This document shows, one piece after another, positions 34,561 through 43,981 of a stretch of DNA of 64,000 nucleotides (position 1 is the first letter of the stretch; each line of letters starts with the position of its first letter). The notes below the pieces were generated by a model. The model searched no databases and was not told where the DNA came from. It worked only from the letters and a program-made list of their open reading frames with translations. Position numbers and translations under genes: made by a program. The DNA is taken from assembly GCA_903825945.1 (NCBI GenBank), contig CAIKCJ010000049.1, forward strand, positions 43,261 through 107,260, written 5' to 3'. This DNA is from an uncultured Actinomycetes bacterium (GTDB lineage Bacteria; Actinomycetota; Actinomycetes; Nanopelagicales; Nanopelagicaceae).

Positions 34561-35511
34561 ATGAAAATCTACGACAATATTTCACAGGTATTTGGCAATA
34601 CTCCTCTTGTAAAGATTCAGCGCCTCTTTGGCAACTCCAAGGCAACCATCGTTGGAAAGTTGGAGTTTTATAATCCAACAGCATCTGTAAAAGATCGCCT
34701 TGCTGTCGCGATGGTAGATGATGCAGAAAAGAGTGGAGCGCTAAAACCTGGCGGAACAATCGTAGAAGCAACTTCTGGTAACACCGGAATCGCACTTGCG
34801 TCTGTTGGCGCAGCTCGTGGTTACAAAGTAATCCTCACAATGCCTGATTCGATGTCTAAGGAACGCCGCGCTCTCTTACGCGCACTTGGTGCCAAGCTAG
34901 TACTAACTCCAGCTGCTAGCGGAATGCGCGGTGCAGTTGAAGAAGCAGAACGTATTGGTAAAGAAGAAGGTGGCGTACTTGTTCGCCAATTCGAAAACCA
35001 AGCAGGTCCTGCAATTCACAAGGCAACAACAGCCGAAGAAATTTGGAATGACACCGATGGTCAAGTTGCAGCGGTGGTTATGGGTATTGGAACTGGCGGA
35101 ACAATCACAGGTGTTGGCCAAGCGCTCAAAGCCAAGAATCCTGATATCAAGATTTTCGCAGTGCAGCCAGCTGCATCACCTGTTCTCACAGGTGGCGCTC
35201 CAGCAGGTCACCCATTGCAAGGAATCGGAGCTAACTTTGTTCCGCCAGTACTTGATACAACAATTTACGATGAGGTTCTCTCTGCACCGAATGAAGAGTC
35301 ACTCACATTTGCAAAGCGCGCAGGACAAGAAGAAGGAATTCTTGCCGGTATCTCATCCGGAGCAGCGCTTTGGGGAGCTTCACAAATTGCTGATCGACCA
35401 GAATTTGCCGGAAAAATCATTGTTGTCGTGATGGCATCATTCGGTGAGCGTTACTTGTCGACCGCGCTCTACAAGGAATTTATCGACGAGCCAGTCGCTC
35501 CTTCGATTTAA
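34561..35511 (+). CDS. cysK: cysteine synthase A (O-acetylserine sulfhydrylase)
   Basis: PLP enzyme that makes cysteine from O-acetylserine and sulfide, 316 residues. The PLP lysine is in [14 protein letters not shown], the substrate loop is [14 protein letters not shown], and the phosphate-binding loop is [14 protein letters not shown]-terminal [11 protein letters not shown] is typical. The start at 34561 fits the family N-terminus ([19 protein letters not shown]) and a -10 seven bases upstream; an open frame back to 34432 has no support. The cysE gene follows after 16 bp, forming a cysK-cysE operon. Confidence 0.96.
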   Translation: MKIYDNISQVFGNTPLVKIQRLFGNSKATIVGKLEFYNPTASVKDRLAVAMVDDAEKSGALKPGGTIVEATSGNTGIALASVGAARGYKVILTMPDSMSKERRALLRALGAKLVLTPAASGMRGAVEEAERIGKEEGGVLVRQFENQAGPAIHKATTAEEIWNDTDGQVAAVVMGIGTGGTITGVGQALKAKNPDIKIFAVQPAASPVLTGGAPAGHPLQGIGANFVPPVLDTTIYDEVLSAPNEESLTFAKRAGQEEGILAGISSGAALWGASQIADRPEFAGKIIVVVMASFGERYLSTALYKEFIDEPVAPSI

Positions 35512-35527
35512 CCCTATTATCTTCCCC

Positions 35528-36022
35528 ATGTTAAAACGCGTTTTTGAGGATCTCGATGCTGTCATGCTTCGAGATCCCGCAGCGCGCAATCGCTTCGAAA
35601 TTTTCATCACCTATCCCGGGGTGCATGCACTCTGGGCTCATAGGTTCGAAAATTGGCTTTGGCGCCACAAGCTCAAATTCATTGCTCGACTCTCTGCTAA
35701 CCACACGCGACATAAGACGGGGATCGAAATCCACCCTGGGGCGACCATGGGTCGTCGAGTAGTGATTGATCACGGTATGGGAATTGTGATTGGCGAGACC
35801 GCAATTGTCGGTGACGATGTGACGATTTTTCATGGAGTAACACTTGGCGGACGCACCGCCTCCAAAGGTAAGCGTCATCCGACGATTGAAAACAATGTTC
35901 TCATTGGAGCTGGCGCAAAGATTCTCGGCAACATAACCATTGGGTCTGGAAGCACAATTGGCGCTAATCAGGTTGTTGCGCGCTCTGTCTCAAAGAATAC
36001 TGAGATGGAATTCCACATTTAG
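35528..36022 (+). CDS. cysE: serine O-acetyltransferase, short form
   Basis: Makes O-acetylserine for CysK. The 164 residues are an N-terminal helical segment plus a left-handed hexapeptide beta-helix, with catalytic-region [40 protein letters not shown] and [20 protein letters not shown]. This is the short type common in Actinobacteria and Firmicutes. It ends FHI; a C-terminal Ile is what the cysteine synthase complex needs to dock into CysK, so SAT-CysK complex formation is plausible. Start ATG 35528. Confidence 0.95.
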   Translation: MLKRVFEDLDAVMLRDPAARNRFEIFITYPGVHALWAHRFENWLWRHKLKFIARLSANHTRHKTGIEIHPGATMGRRVVIDHGMGIVIGETAIVGDDVTIFHGVTLGGRTASKGKRHPTIENNVLIGAGAKILGNITIGSGSTIGANQVVARSVSKNTEMEFHI

Positions 36023-36050
36023 GTACATCTAGCCTCATCTAGCCTGATTT
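36023..36050. repeat. 10-bp direct repeat after cysE
   Basis: CATCTAGCCT occurs twice in tandem within the first 25 bp after the cysE stop codon. No other element is seen in the 70 bp before the next gene. It resembles the short post-stop repeats after argG and the DUF2342 gene. Confidence 0.6.
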
Positions 36051-36092
36051 GCATCCCTCAAAGTCGCTGCCTTAACTCTAGGATATGTCGAT

Positions 36093-37307
36093 ATGAGAGC
36101 CTTCCTGCATAATGCCAGGCAGCAATTTGTTGATCGTTGGTTCTGGATTCAACAGGTTGTGGTCACAGCGCTGGCTTCAGCAATCTCATGGCAGGTCGGC
36201 GATGGAATCCTAAAAAATGGTGGAGTTGTTGCCGCAATTGTTGCTGCACTTACTGTTCGCTCTTCACTCCACAAATCAACCCGTGAAGGCTTGGGACAGA
36301 TTCTCGGTTCAAGTGTTGGTGCCGGAGCGGCGCTGCTTGCTCTGCACTTCTTCGGACTTGGTGTTGTCACAGTTGGTCTCACAGTTCTGATCTCCCTAGT
36401 AGCAGCTCGCATATTGCACTTGGGTGAAGTGGCGGCGATCAACGTTCCAGTTACGGCACTGATCGTGATTGGGCCCGGGCTCAGTCAGACCAACGCATCG
36501 AATCGCCTTATCTCAACGATCATTGGCGCAGTAATCGCGATTATCGCTTCGGTATTTGCTCACCCCAAAACACCTGCGGGAAGAACAATCGATCGCATCA
36601 GCTCTCTCACCGAACGTTGCGCAGTGCTCAATTCGCAGATGGCCGAAGGAGTAGCAGATAATTATTCTCAAGATCGCGCGGGCCGTTGGCTAGCTCGCGC
36701 CCGACTACTAGCTGAAGAAATTCCTAGTATCAGAAGCCAAGCTCTAGAAGCTCGAGTATTCGCCAAGTGGCTGCCTGCGGTCCGAAGTGAGAACGCAGAG
36801 CGGCTCTATCTGCGTGGGGTGGCACTTGAACATGTCATCATTCAAACTCGATCAACATCGCGTGCGCTCTTTGATATTCGCCTCGGTGGGGGAATGGACA
36901 CTGATATCAAGCACGAGATTGCGCTCCTACTCTCAACCGTGAGTTATGCGCTCTCTGTTAGTGCTGAAGATTTTAGATTTGATCCGTATTCCATAACAAA
37001 AGAGCCAACAACAGCGGAAATTCGATTGAGTGCAGAATCGGCAACTTCTGAGGTCGTTAAGAGAGCCGCGAGCCTTGAGAAGAGTCAACTTGCTCGCATC
37101 ATGACGGTTATATCTAGCGCAGTAATCATTGCTGACTCGCTCGATCAAAACTCGCCGACCATCAAGAACGTCCCGACGCCAGAAGGTCCAGCGAGTGCTC
37201 ATGTTTTGGCGAAATCACCGCTTGATCAAGCCAAGATTTGGCAACAGCGCATCTATCTATTGCTGCCAAAGCGAGTACGAAAATATATCGAGCGCTCCTT
37301 TAATTAA
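36093..37307 (+). CDS. FUSC / aromatic acid exporter-family membrane protein
   Basis: 404 residues: an N-terminal membrane domain of about six helices (residues ~20-165) containing GGVVAAIVAALTVRSSLHKS and GLGQILGSSVGAGAALLAL, a pattern of the ArAE/FUSC superfamily. A long cytoplasmic helical domain (about 175-400) follows with several charged amphipathic stretches. Family members are linked to export of aromatic acids or other small compounds, but no substrate can be read here. TAGGAT ends 8 nt before the ATG. It stands alone between cysE and the ABC importer. Confidence 0.75.
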   Translation: MRAFLHNARQQFVDRWFWIQQVVVTALASAISWQVGDGILKNGGVVAAIVAALTVRSSLHKSTREGLGQILGSSVGAGAALLALHFFGLGVVTVGLTVLISLVAARILHLGEVAAINVPVTALIVIGPGLSQTNASNRLISTIIGAVIAIIASVFAHPKTPAGRTIDRISSLTERCAVLNSQMAEGVADNYSQDRAGRWLARARLLAEEIPSIRSQALEARVFAKWLPAVRSENAERLYLRGVALEHVIIQTRSTSRALFDIRLGGGMDTDIKHEIALLLSTVSYALSVSAEDFRFDPYSITKEPTTAEIRLSAESATSEVVKRAASLEKSQLARIMTVISSAVIIADSLDQNSPTIKNVPTPEGPASAHVLAKSPLDQAKIWQQRIYLLLPKRVRKYIERSFN

Positions 37308-37437
37308 GGGTTACTTCATACCCAATTAACTTCAAGTTTGCTTGCTACACATCCAGAGTGAGTTCACTCGAGCCATGTTCGCTGGCCGATGGTGGGCATC
37401 CAAGAAAATTTGGTATCTCTGATAAAAAGGACCCTTC

Positions 37438-38496
37438 ATGCGTATAGGAAAGATCGCTAAGAGCGTTGCAGTCATCGCTTCGCTAGCACTCCTAGGAGTT
37501 GGTTTGAACGCGACTGTTGCACAAGCCGCTCCAATCACAATCAATCTGTACGAAGCAATTGGTTATGCACCTGCAGAAATTGCTGCATTTAACGCATCAC
37601 AATCAACATACAAAGTAGTTGATGTTGGTGGATCTACTGGTCCTCTACTGGCAAAGGTTGCTGCAGAAGGCTCAAATCCTCAGTGGGGACTTTTCTGGGC
37701 CGATGGTGATGAGTGGGCTGCTGCCGCTGATCTACAGGGTCAACTTGCTCCAATTGCATTTAAGCCATCGTATGACCACATTGGTAAGCAAATGGCTCCG
37801 AAGAATAACTCTTACGCTGTAACAGGCGCGACGATCATGGTTGCTGGCCTTTACAACGCAGCGACTCTTCCAAATCCTCCTAAGTCATTCCAGGGAATGC
37901 TTTCATCTGCCGTAAAAGGCAAAATCGGAATGAACGATCCAAACATCTCAGGCCCTACTTATCCATTTATCGCTGGTGTTATGAACGATCTTGGAAGCGA
38001 AGCAGCTGGAAAGTCATTCTTCCAAAGCCTCAAAGCAAATGGTCTAGTCGTTAATGATAAGAATGGCCCAACAATCCACGCTCTAGAAGTTGGTCAGATT
38101 CAAATGGGATTGGTTCAAAGCTCAGCTGCAGCAGCCGAACTCATCAAGTTCAACGCTGCTCCAGTGGCTGGGTACAAGCCAGCGGTTATCTATCCAGGTC
38201 GCCCAACGCTAATGCCTAGCTCACTAGCTATCGATAAGAATCGTCCTGCTGCAGAAGTAGCAGGAGCTCAAGCATTCGTTAAGTATGTCTTGTCTCGAGC
38301 CGGTCAAGCGATTCTTGATACAACTGATGCAACTCAGAACTCAGATGTGATCTGCTGGCCAACAATTGCTGGCACCACTCCAAATAAGTATGTCACTGCT
38401 CTCCCAAGTGCATACCAAATTGTGGATCCATACACATGGGGTCCACTACAAAGTGAAATCGATGCTTGGTTCACCTCAAGTATTCGCAGCAAGTAA
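37438..38496 (+). CDS. periplasmic-type substrate-binding protein, Fbp/Fut family (probable iron)
   Basis: A 352-residue solute-binding protein with a signal peptide cleaved near TVAQAAP (no lipobox Cys). The mature part has the bilobal extracellular binding-protein pattern (ITINLYEAIGYAPAEIAAF at its start, GPTYPFIAGVMNDLGSEAAG centrally). It precedes a two-domain permease and an ATPase with the Fbp/Pot/Thi architecture. Fe(III) is the best guess because an FTR1-like permease follows the operon; phosphonate or polyamine substrates are alternatives. AAAGGA provides an SD. It is separated from the permease by a strong hairpin. Confidence 0.78.
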   Translation: MRIGKIAKSVAVIASLALLGVGLNATVAQAAPITINLYEAIGYAPAEIAAFNASQSTYKVVDVGGSTGPLLAKVAAEGSNPQWGLFWADGDEWAAAADLQGQLAPIAFKPSYDHIGKQMAPKNNSYAVTGATIMVAGLYNAATLPNPPKSFQGMLSSAVKGKIGMNDPNISGPTYPFIAGVMNDLGSEAAGKSFFQSLKANGLVVNDKNGPTIHALEVGQIQMGLVQSSAAAAELIKFNAAPVAGYKPAVIYPGRPTLMPSSLAIDKNRPAAEVAGAQAFVKYVLSRAGQAILDTTDATQNSDVICWPTIAGTTPNKYVTALPSAYQIVDPYTWGPLQSEIDAWFTSSIRSK

Positions 38497-38525
38497 TCAC
38501 TAGACATAAAAACTAAGAGTAAACA

Positions 38526-38568
38526 ATGGCATCTGAGCTGGATCAAAGTATCCACGCTCAGATGCCAT
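38526..38568 (+). repeat. 18-bp hairpin spanning the permease start codon
   Basis: ATGGCATCTGAGC (38526-38538) is the exact reverse complement of GCTCAGATGCCAT (38556-38568), and inner TGGAT/ATCCA adds five pairs around a CAAAGT loop, leaving one bulged C. The stem includes the annotated permease ATG (38526) and a second in-frame ATG (38562). No T-run follows. It probably limits expression of the permease relative to the binding protein. Confidence 0.9.
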
Positions 38569-40298
38569 CTCTGTTGAGAATGCTCAATCATTTGCGCTCT
38601 CGAATCCGTGTCACGCCAATGGCAGTTTTCTGGACTTTAATTACTTTTATTCTTATCATTCCCATTACGCTCTTCCTCAGCGTTGCTTTCAGCCCGCGCT
38701 TGTTCGATCAAGGCAAGCAATGGTTCACCCTGTCATCTTTCAAACCGGTATTTTCCGGAAGCTATGGCATTGCGCTACTTCACTCATTTATCCTCGGAGT
38801 GGTGGCTGCAGTAGGGGCTACGGCAATATCGCTATCGATGGCTTGGTTGGTGCTACGTACCGATGCAATAACGCGAAGGATTTGGAACGGCGCAATCTTT
38901 GCACTCTTTTTGGCGCCTTCCTACTTAATTGCACTCGGTTGGCAGCGGCTATTTGAACAACGAGGCGTTCTAGAGATCATGGGATTGCATATAACGCCTA
39001 TAAGAAATTTGCTCTATGGCCCTGTGGGAATCTGTATGGTTCTTATGGTCAAAGGTATTCCGTTTGCCTATCTTGTTATCGCTAATGCGATGCGCGGACT
39101 TGGCGAAGAATTCGAACAAGCGGTGAGAGTGCATGGCGGTTCACGCATCGAAGCCTTTAAGGTTATGGCTACGCTTTTATTGCCTTCTATTTTTTCAGCC
39201 CTTGCAATTGTCTTTGCAGAAGCAATCAGTGATTTTGGCGTATCTTCCACGCTCTCAAATGTGGCTCACTTTTCTGTTGCTACGTATCAGCTCTACCAAG
39301 GTATCAATTCGATCCCCGTGCAATTTCCTGTTAGCGCGGCAACGAGTCTCACTCTCTTGACGCTAGTGATTCTGGCGATTCTCGCTCAGAACAGGGCCCT
39401 GCGGGGTCGAAGTTTTCGAACGCTAGGTGGTCGCACTCGTCCAGCAACCAGACTCAAGTTGTCACGTCTGGGTCAGTTCCTAAGCAGTGGCTGGATCATT
39501 GGAATTTTGGTCATAACGCTAGGTATCCCGATCTTTGGAGCCATATCCGCATCCATGCTTCAGGGTCTTGGCTCGCTATTAAGTCATTACAGCATCAATT
39601 TCTCTAATTACACCAGAGTATTGGGAAGTAGATTCCTGCGAAAACCATTGATCTACTCAACCGAAATGTCTCTGATTACAGCAACTCTTGCCGTAGGCCT
39701 TGCTGCTGTTGCTTCTAAAGTACTTACATCAGCAAAACCTTCACGCAGCAAACGCTTCATGGATTTCTTCCTCTTAGCAGCGGTAGCCCTACCAGGAATT
39801 GTTTTTGCAATTGGCTACATATTCACGTACAACCTTAAATTCATCAATGACTTAGGTTTGCACGTCTACGGGACCTCGTTTTTATTAGCACTCGCCTACA
39901 CTGCTAACGCACTGCCTTCTACTTCTCGCTCACTTGTTGGAAACATGTCTCAAATTCAAGACTCCATGATGGATGCATCCCGAGTTCATGGCAGTGGCCC
40001 CGCCCGAGCATGGCTAGATGTAACGATGCCGATCATTGCTCGACCGCTGTTGATCGCTTGGCTTCTTACATTTTCAGGCACGTTACTGGAGTTGCCGGTC
40101 TCTGAACTCTTATATCCACCGGGTAGTCCACCGGTGGCCGTGGGCATTGAATTGTCTTTGGCTGGCTTTGACTTTGGCGGCGGTACGGCGATCGAAGTGC
40201 TATCAATCCTGTGGGCACTTTTCGTGGTTGGCGTTGCATTCTTTATTTTCAATAGGTTCGCTCCCGTCGGTTGGAAGAGATTAGGAAATCAACAATGA
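38526..40298 (+). CDS. ABC importer permease, fused two-domain (FbpB-type)
   Basis: A 590-residue inner-membrane protein made of two homologous six-helix permease halves, as in ferric ion and thiamine importers. Each half carries an EAA-type loop contacting the ATPase: GEEFEQAVRVHGGSRIEAFK in the first and MMDASRVHGSGPARAWLDV in the second. The N-terminal ~15 residues lie in a strong mRNA hairpin, and ATG at 38562 (MPSLLRML) is a credible alternative start. It follows the binding protein by 29 bp, and the ATPase start overlaps its stop by 4 nt. Confidence 0.86.
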   Translation: MASELDQSIHAQMPSLLRMLNHLRSRIRVTPMAVFWTLITFILIIPITLFLSVAFSPRLFDQGKQWFTLSSFKPVFSGSYGIALLHSFILGVVAAVGATAISLSMAWLVLRTDAITRRIWNGAIFALFLAPSYLIALGWQRLFEQRGVLEIMGLHITPIRNLLYGPVGICMVLMVKGIPFAYLVIANAMRGLGEEFEQAVRVHGGSRIEAFKVMATLLLPSIFSALAIVFAEAISDFGVSSTLSNVAHFSVATYQLYQGINSIPVQFPVSAATSLTLLTLVILAILAQNRALRGRSFRTLGGRTRPATRLKLSRLGQFLSSGWIIGILVITLGIPIFGAISASMLQGLGSLLSHYSINFSNYTRVLGSRFLRKPLIYSTEMSLITATLAVGLAAVASKVLTSAKPSRSKRFMDFFLLAAVALPGIVFAIGYIFTYNLKFINDLGLHVYGTSFLLALAYTANALPSTSRSLVGNMSQIQDSMMDASRVHGSGPARAWLDVTMPIIARPLLIAWLLTFSGTLLELPVSELLYPPGSPPVAVGIELSLAGFDFGGGTAIEVLSILWALFVVGVAFFIFNRFAPVGWKRLGNQQ

Positions 40299-41368
40299 AA
40301 GATGTTCAGGCATACAGTGTTGAGATCAGCGGAGCGCAAAAGAATTATGGCCACCTGGCAGCGCTTGATGACTTCAATCTCAGGATTGAACCTGGTCAAT
40401 TCACGGTTCTCCTCGGACCATCTGGCTCAGGTAAATCTACGCTCATCCGCGCTATTGCAGGTATCGAGCGACTAGACGCGGGAGCAATCACCTTTGGCGA
40501 TCGCTCAATCGCTGGGCCGGGCCTTCATGTTCCGCCAGAGAAACGCGATTTAGCTATGGTCTTTCAAGATTATGCCTTGTGGCCACACATGAGCGCTTTT
40601 GAGAACGTTGAATACGCCCTGCGCAGACGCAAAATTAGCCCGGAAAAAGTAAATAGCCGAGTGGAAGAAGCTCTTGAAAGAGTGGGCTTAGCGGGCAAGG
40701 GAAAGAATTACCCATTCCAATTATCTGGAGGCGAACAGCAGAGAGTTGCCCTCGCTCGTGCGGTTGTTGGACGGCCATCACTTCTCCTCTTCGATGAACC
40801 TCTCTCGAATCTCGATGCCGATTTGCGTGAGCGCCTGAGAGTGGAAATCGCCACTCTGACACGAGAAATTGGCTCCACCGCTCTTTACATCACTCACGAT
40901 CAATCAGAAGCTTTTGCATTGGCTGATCAAATTGGTGTGCTCAAATCAGGAAAGCTTCAGCAGCTAGACACCCCTGAGAAAATTTATCGTAAGCCTGCAA
41001 ACAGATTCGTAGCCGCTTTCACTGGAATCTCTGGAAGTTTCACCGGAAAAGTGACTTCTTCCGACGGTAAAAATGTCACTGTGCAGATCGGGAATGTTCA
41101 GATTGAATGTAAGAGCTCAACTGGGCTAAAGGTGGGAGATGATGCAGAAGTTCTACTTCGTCCGAGCGCGACCAGTATTGAAGCCAAGAAACACAACACT
41201 CTATCTGGAACTGTTCTAGATGTGGCCTATCGTGGTCGGGGATACGAGCATGTCATCACATGCGAACTCGGCGTCATTTCTGGCGTTTATGCGAGTGAAC
41301 CATCTACGCGGGGCGATAAAATTGATATCTATGTTGATCCACACAACTGTCTAGCGTTTGCAATTTAG
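40295..41368 (+). CDS. ABC importer ATPase (FbpC-type with TOBE domain)
   Basis: Drives the importer encoded upstream. 357 residues: Walker A GPSGSGKSTLIRAIAG, Q-loop VFQDYALWPHMSAFENVEYA, signature LSGGEQQRVALARAV, Walker B LLLFDEPLSNLDADLR, H-loop YITHDQSEAFALAD. The C-terminal ~100 residues form TOBE-type strands (DDAEVLLRPSATSIE). ATG 40295 overlaps the permease stop (ATGA); an upstream in-frame ATG at 40271 would give a 28-nt overlap. The architecture is that of Fe(III)/polyamine/thiamine uptake ATPases. Confidence 0.9.
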   Translation: MKDVQAYSVEISGAQKNYGHLAALDDFNLRIEPGQFTVLLGPSGSGKSTLIRAIAGIERLDAGAITFGDRSIAGPGLHVPPEKRDLAMVFQDYALWPHMSAFENVEYALRRRKISPEKVNSRVEEALERVGLAGKGKNYPFQLSGGEQQRVALARAVVGRPSLLLFDEPLSNLDADLRERLRVEIATLTREIGSTALYITHDQSEAFALADQIGVLKSGKLQQLDTPEKIYRKPANRFVAAFTGISGSFTGKVTSSDGKNVTVQIGNVQIECKSSTGLKVGDDAEVLLRPSATSIEAKKHNTLSGTVLDVAYRGRGYEHVITCELGVISGVYASEPSTRGDKIDIYVDPHNCLAFAI

Positions 41369-41421
41369 CACAGATTGAGCAGTGCCAATAATCCGTAGGA
41401 AACTTAGAGAAATGGAACACA

Positions 41422-42441
41422 GTGACTAGTACATCGATCGCGTTATTCGTCTCAGTATTTTTAGCATGTTCAGTTGAGGCTGTTGAGGCAGTAACAATTG
41501 TTCTCGCTGCTGGAACTGCACGTGACTGGAAATCTGCCGGACGTGGCGTAGTGGCAGCACTCATTTCGTTAGCTGTGATTATTGGAGCATTTGGCCCAGC
41601 TATCTCACATCTGCCAATTTCAGTTCTCCGAGTAGTGGTTGGTGGATTACTACTCGTCTTTGGTCTGACCTGGTTGCGCAAGGCAATATTGCGTGCAAGT
41701 GGATTTAAAGCGCTACACGATGAAGATAAAATTTTTCAGGAGGAGATTGCCGCGGCTCGTGCAGCTGGTAAAGGTGAAAAACACGGGATTGATGATTGGT
41801 ACGCATTTACTCTCTCGTTCAAAGGAGTACTGCTAGAAGGCCTAGAAGTTGCATTTATCGTTCTCACTTTCGGAACAATCGATCACAACGTTGGCTTAGC
41901 TTCACTCGCAGCAACCATCGCAGTCGTGATTGTGACCGCAGCTGGTTTTGCTCTTCGCGCACCGCTCTCACGAGTACCTGAGAACACCTTGAAGTTCGTT
42001 GTCGGTATTTTGCTCACATCATTCGGAATTTTCTGGGGTGCCGAAGGCTCAGCTGGAGCGTCCAAGAAGTGGCCCGGAGATAACTGGGCGATCTTGGGAA
42101 TCATCGCGTTTGTTGCACTCATTGCTTTCGGGCTCATTGAAGTCTTGAAAATTGCACATCGCAAACCTCTGGCGCCTAAAACAAAAGCTATTTCTGAAGA
42201 ATCTGCGGTAGCGGAATTGGAGCGCGAATATAGCAAGCTGATCTCTGGAGTCATAGGATTTATTGAATTCTGGATTGACTTCATTGTGGGAGATGACTGG
42301 CGTATTGCTGCTGGAATCGTAATTTCCTTCATCATTACGGCAACAGCTTCCGCATCTGTGCTTATTTGGGGGACTATCCCTCTTTTCACAGCAATCTTTC
42401 TGAGCTACAGCCTCTCCCGTGCGGTGAAGAGCGCGCGCTAG
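41422..42441 (+). CDS. FTR1-like integral membrane protein (COG4280 type), possible metal permease
   Basis: 339 residues, about seven to eight transmembrane helices. Two helices carry acidic motifs SVEAVEAVTIVLAAG and LLEGLEVAFIVLTFG, which resemble the paired REGxE motifs of FTR1/EfeU iron permeases, with the Arg replaced. A hydrophilic loop (about 95-125) separates the halves. Its location 54 bp after an Fbp-like ABC operon fits a role in iron or other metal movement. The start is a GTG; the end overlaps the convergent esterase by 4 nt. The family link to FTR1 is inferred from the motifs. Confidence 0.6.
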   Translation: MTSTSIALFVSVFLACSVEAVEAVTIVLAAGTARDWKSAGRGVVAALISLAVIIGAFGPAISHLPISVLRVVVGGLLLVFGLTWLRKAILRASGFKALHDEDKIFQEEIAAARAAGKGEKHGIDDWYAFTLSFKGVLLEGLEVAFIVLTFGTIDHNVGLASLAATIAVVIVTAAGFALRAPLSRVPENTLKFVVGILLTSFGIFWGAEGSAGASKKWPGDNWAILGIIAFVALIAFGLIEVLKIAHRKPLAPKTKAISEESAVAELEREYSKLISGVIGFIEFWIDFIVGDDWRIAAGIVISFIITATASASVLIWGTIPLFTAIFLSYSLSRAVKSAR

Positions 42442-43463
42442 TTAGACCCGCTGGGAGTTGGCGTCGGCGCCGGACTCTCGGAGCTGCTTGGTGAGTCCGT
42501 TGGAGTTGGAGAGTTCGATGGCGAACTTGTTGGAGTTGGAGAGTTCGATGGCGAACTTGTTGGAGTTGGAGAGTTCGATGGCGAACTTGTTGGAGTTGGA
42601 GCAGTGAAGAGTGGCCATTTGAGCCACTGCACGATCATCGGAATTTCGCTAGCGACATACCCATAGCTATGTCCACCTGGCAGTTCGCTGATTGTGTAAC
42701 TGGCGTTCACGCTCTTAAGTTTTTTGCCCCACGAAGCGGCTTGTCCATGAATCAACGCAGTGAAATCTTGATTTGATTCACTGAGGAACCATCGTGATTT
42801 ATTCGCTGTCTTTAGGAAATTACTTGGAGTTTGGTAGGCAACTTTTGAACTATGTGACGCCCCACCAAATGCGTTTGTGAGATCGTCGGTAACGAAGTAC
42901 CCAGCAAGTGTGATGATCTGCCCAAAGAGTTCTGGATGATGCAAGCCAATAATTGCGGCGCCGTACCCTCCCATAGAGAACCCAAGGATTGCCCGATCTG
43001 CTGCAGGTCGAATGTCACCTGCTTCTACTGTGTTGATCACATTAGTAGTGAGCCATGTTTCAATCATGGCTTTACCGTCATAAGAGTCAGCCCACTCTGA
43101 ATCTATGTGAGTCTTTGCATTGCCATCTGGAAAGACGGCAATGAAAGGCTTTCCATACTTTTTAAACGCTGCTTGCAGCGGAGCTAATACTCCACCCATG
43201 ATGCCATTTGGCGTTCCGGGCCAACCATGCAACATATAGACAATGGGCAGAGTTGCGACGGCGCTAGGTTGAACTGCAGGTGTCCAGACGTAGACATCGC
43301 GTATGGGAAAGTCTTTTTCTGGGCTTGGAATCTTTAATTCCACAAGAGTTGCTTGGGGGGTTGGGGAGATAGTGGTCTGAGCGCTTACAGAGGTTGCAGC
43401 GATAACGGCTCCGACAAGTGGCGCCGCGATAGCTACTCGAGCCACCATCCGGACGTTTTTCAC
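42438..43463 (-). CDS. secreted esterase-family alpha/beta hydrolase with repetitive Pro/Ser/Thr tail
   Basis: 341 residues, signal peptide (residues 1-28, cleavage near SVSAQ). The alpha/beta hydrolase domain matches the esterase D / antigen 85-like family: YMLHGWPGTPNG (oxyanion side), nucleophile elbow ILGFSMGGYGAA, and late His in LPGGHSYGYV. The tail from about residue 290 is SPTPTSSPSN repeated, an unstructured linker encoded by three exact 30-bp copies. It probably acts outside the cell or at the wall; the substrate is unknown. Start GTG, with TAGGCT six bases upstream. Confidence 0.85.
   Translation of the reverse strand: MKNVRMVARVAIAAPLVGAVIAATSVSAQTTISPTPQATLVELKIPSPEKDFPIRDVYVWTPAVQPSAVATLPIVYMLHGWPGTPNGIMGGVLAPLQAAFKKYGKPFIAVFPDGNAKTHIDSEWADSYDGKAMIETWLTTNVINTVEAGDIRPAADRAILGFSMGGYGAAIIGLHHPELFGQIITLAGYFVTDDLTNAFGGASHSSKVAYQTPSNFLKTANKSRWFLSESNQDFTALIHGQAASWGKKLKSVNASYTISELPGGHSYGYVASEIPMIVQWLKWPLFTAPTPTSSPSNSPTPTSSPSNSPTPTSSPSNSPTPTDSPSSSESPAPTPTPSGSN
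42511..42600. repeat. three perfect 30-bp repeats inside the esterase gene
   Basis: The 30-bp unit starting GAGTTCGATGGCGAACTTGT and ending TGGAGTTGGA occurs three times without a mismatch, and a partial copy precedes it (42500-42510). It encodes the ten-residue Ser/Pro/Asn/Thr unit of the C-terminal tail. In-frame length change by slippage is likely. Confidence 0.97.
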
Positions 43464-43515
43464 ATCCCGAGCCTAACGGCAATGCGACCGTAGAAAAAGG
43501 TGCGATAATTACATT

Positions 43516-43968
43516 GTGTACATTGTGAAAAACCCGAGGAGTTCCTTCGTTACCCTCGTTGTGGGTACAACGCTGTGCACCGCTGCCTTTCTTTTTTCTG
43601 CAACATACTCTTCCGCAGATATTCAGAGCACCCCAACGCCATCTGCTGCAACAATTCCATCAGCAACTGCGCATCACGGTGGCTCCAGTGCGCGACGATC
43701 TGCCATAAAGGCGGCCAACCAGGCGTATACGCAATCAGTCATGAGTGCTACACAAGGTAGAGATCTTGCTTTAGCGGATTCAACCGCAACTCTCAATCAA
43801 GCTCTAGCTGTTGCCGGCAAAGACGCAGCTGCACGCAAGGCTGCGTGGAGTGCATACAAGGTTGAGGTGAGTGCAGTTCGTGAAGCTTTTAATCAAGCGA
43901 TAGCGGCTGCTAACGACGCTCGCACTGCTGCAATATCGGCTGCTCCTGCGCCTTCACCTACCAAGTAA
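43516..43968 (+). CDS. small secreted Ala/Ser-rich protein
   Basis: 150 residues. A signal peptide (hydrophobic LVVGTTLCTAAFLFSATYSS) is followed by a Pro/Thr/Ser linker with an HHGG segment and a long Ala-rich helix with regularly spaced charges (about 60-140), ending in PAPSPTK. No family is recognised. The helical part resembles short coiled-coil secreted proteins found in planktonic actinobacteria, without a known role. GTG at 43516 is preceded six bases upstream by GATAAT. It is divergent from the esterase. Confidence 0.7.
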   Translation: MYIVKNPRSSFVTLVVGTTLCTAAFLFSATYSSADIQSTPTPSAATIPSATAHHGGSSARRSAIKAANQAYTQSVMSATQGRDLALADSTATLNQALAVAGKDAAARKAAWSAYKVEVSAVREAFNQAIAAANDARTAAISAAPAPSPTK

Positions 43969-43981
43969 ATTAAAGTAAAAA

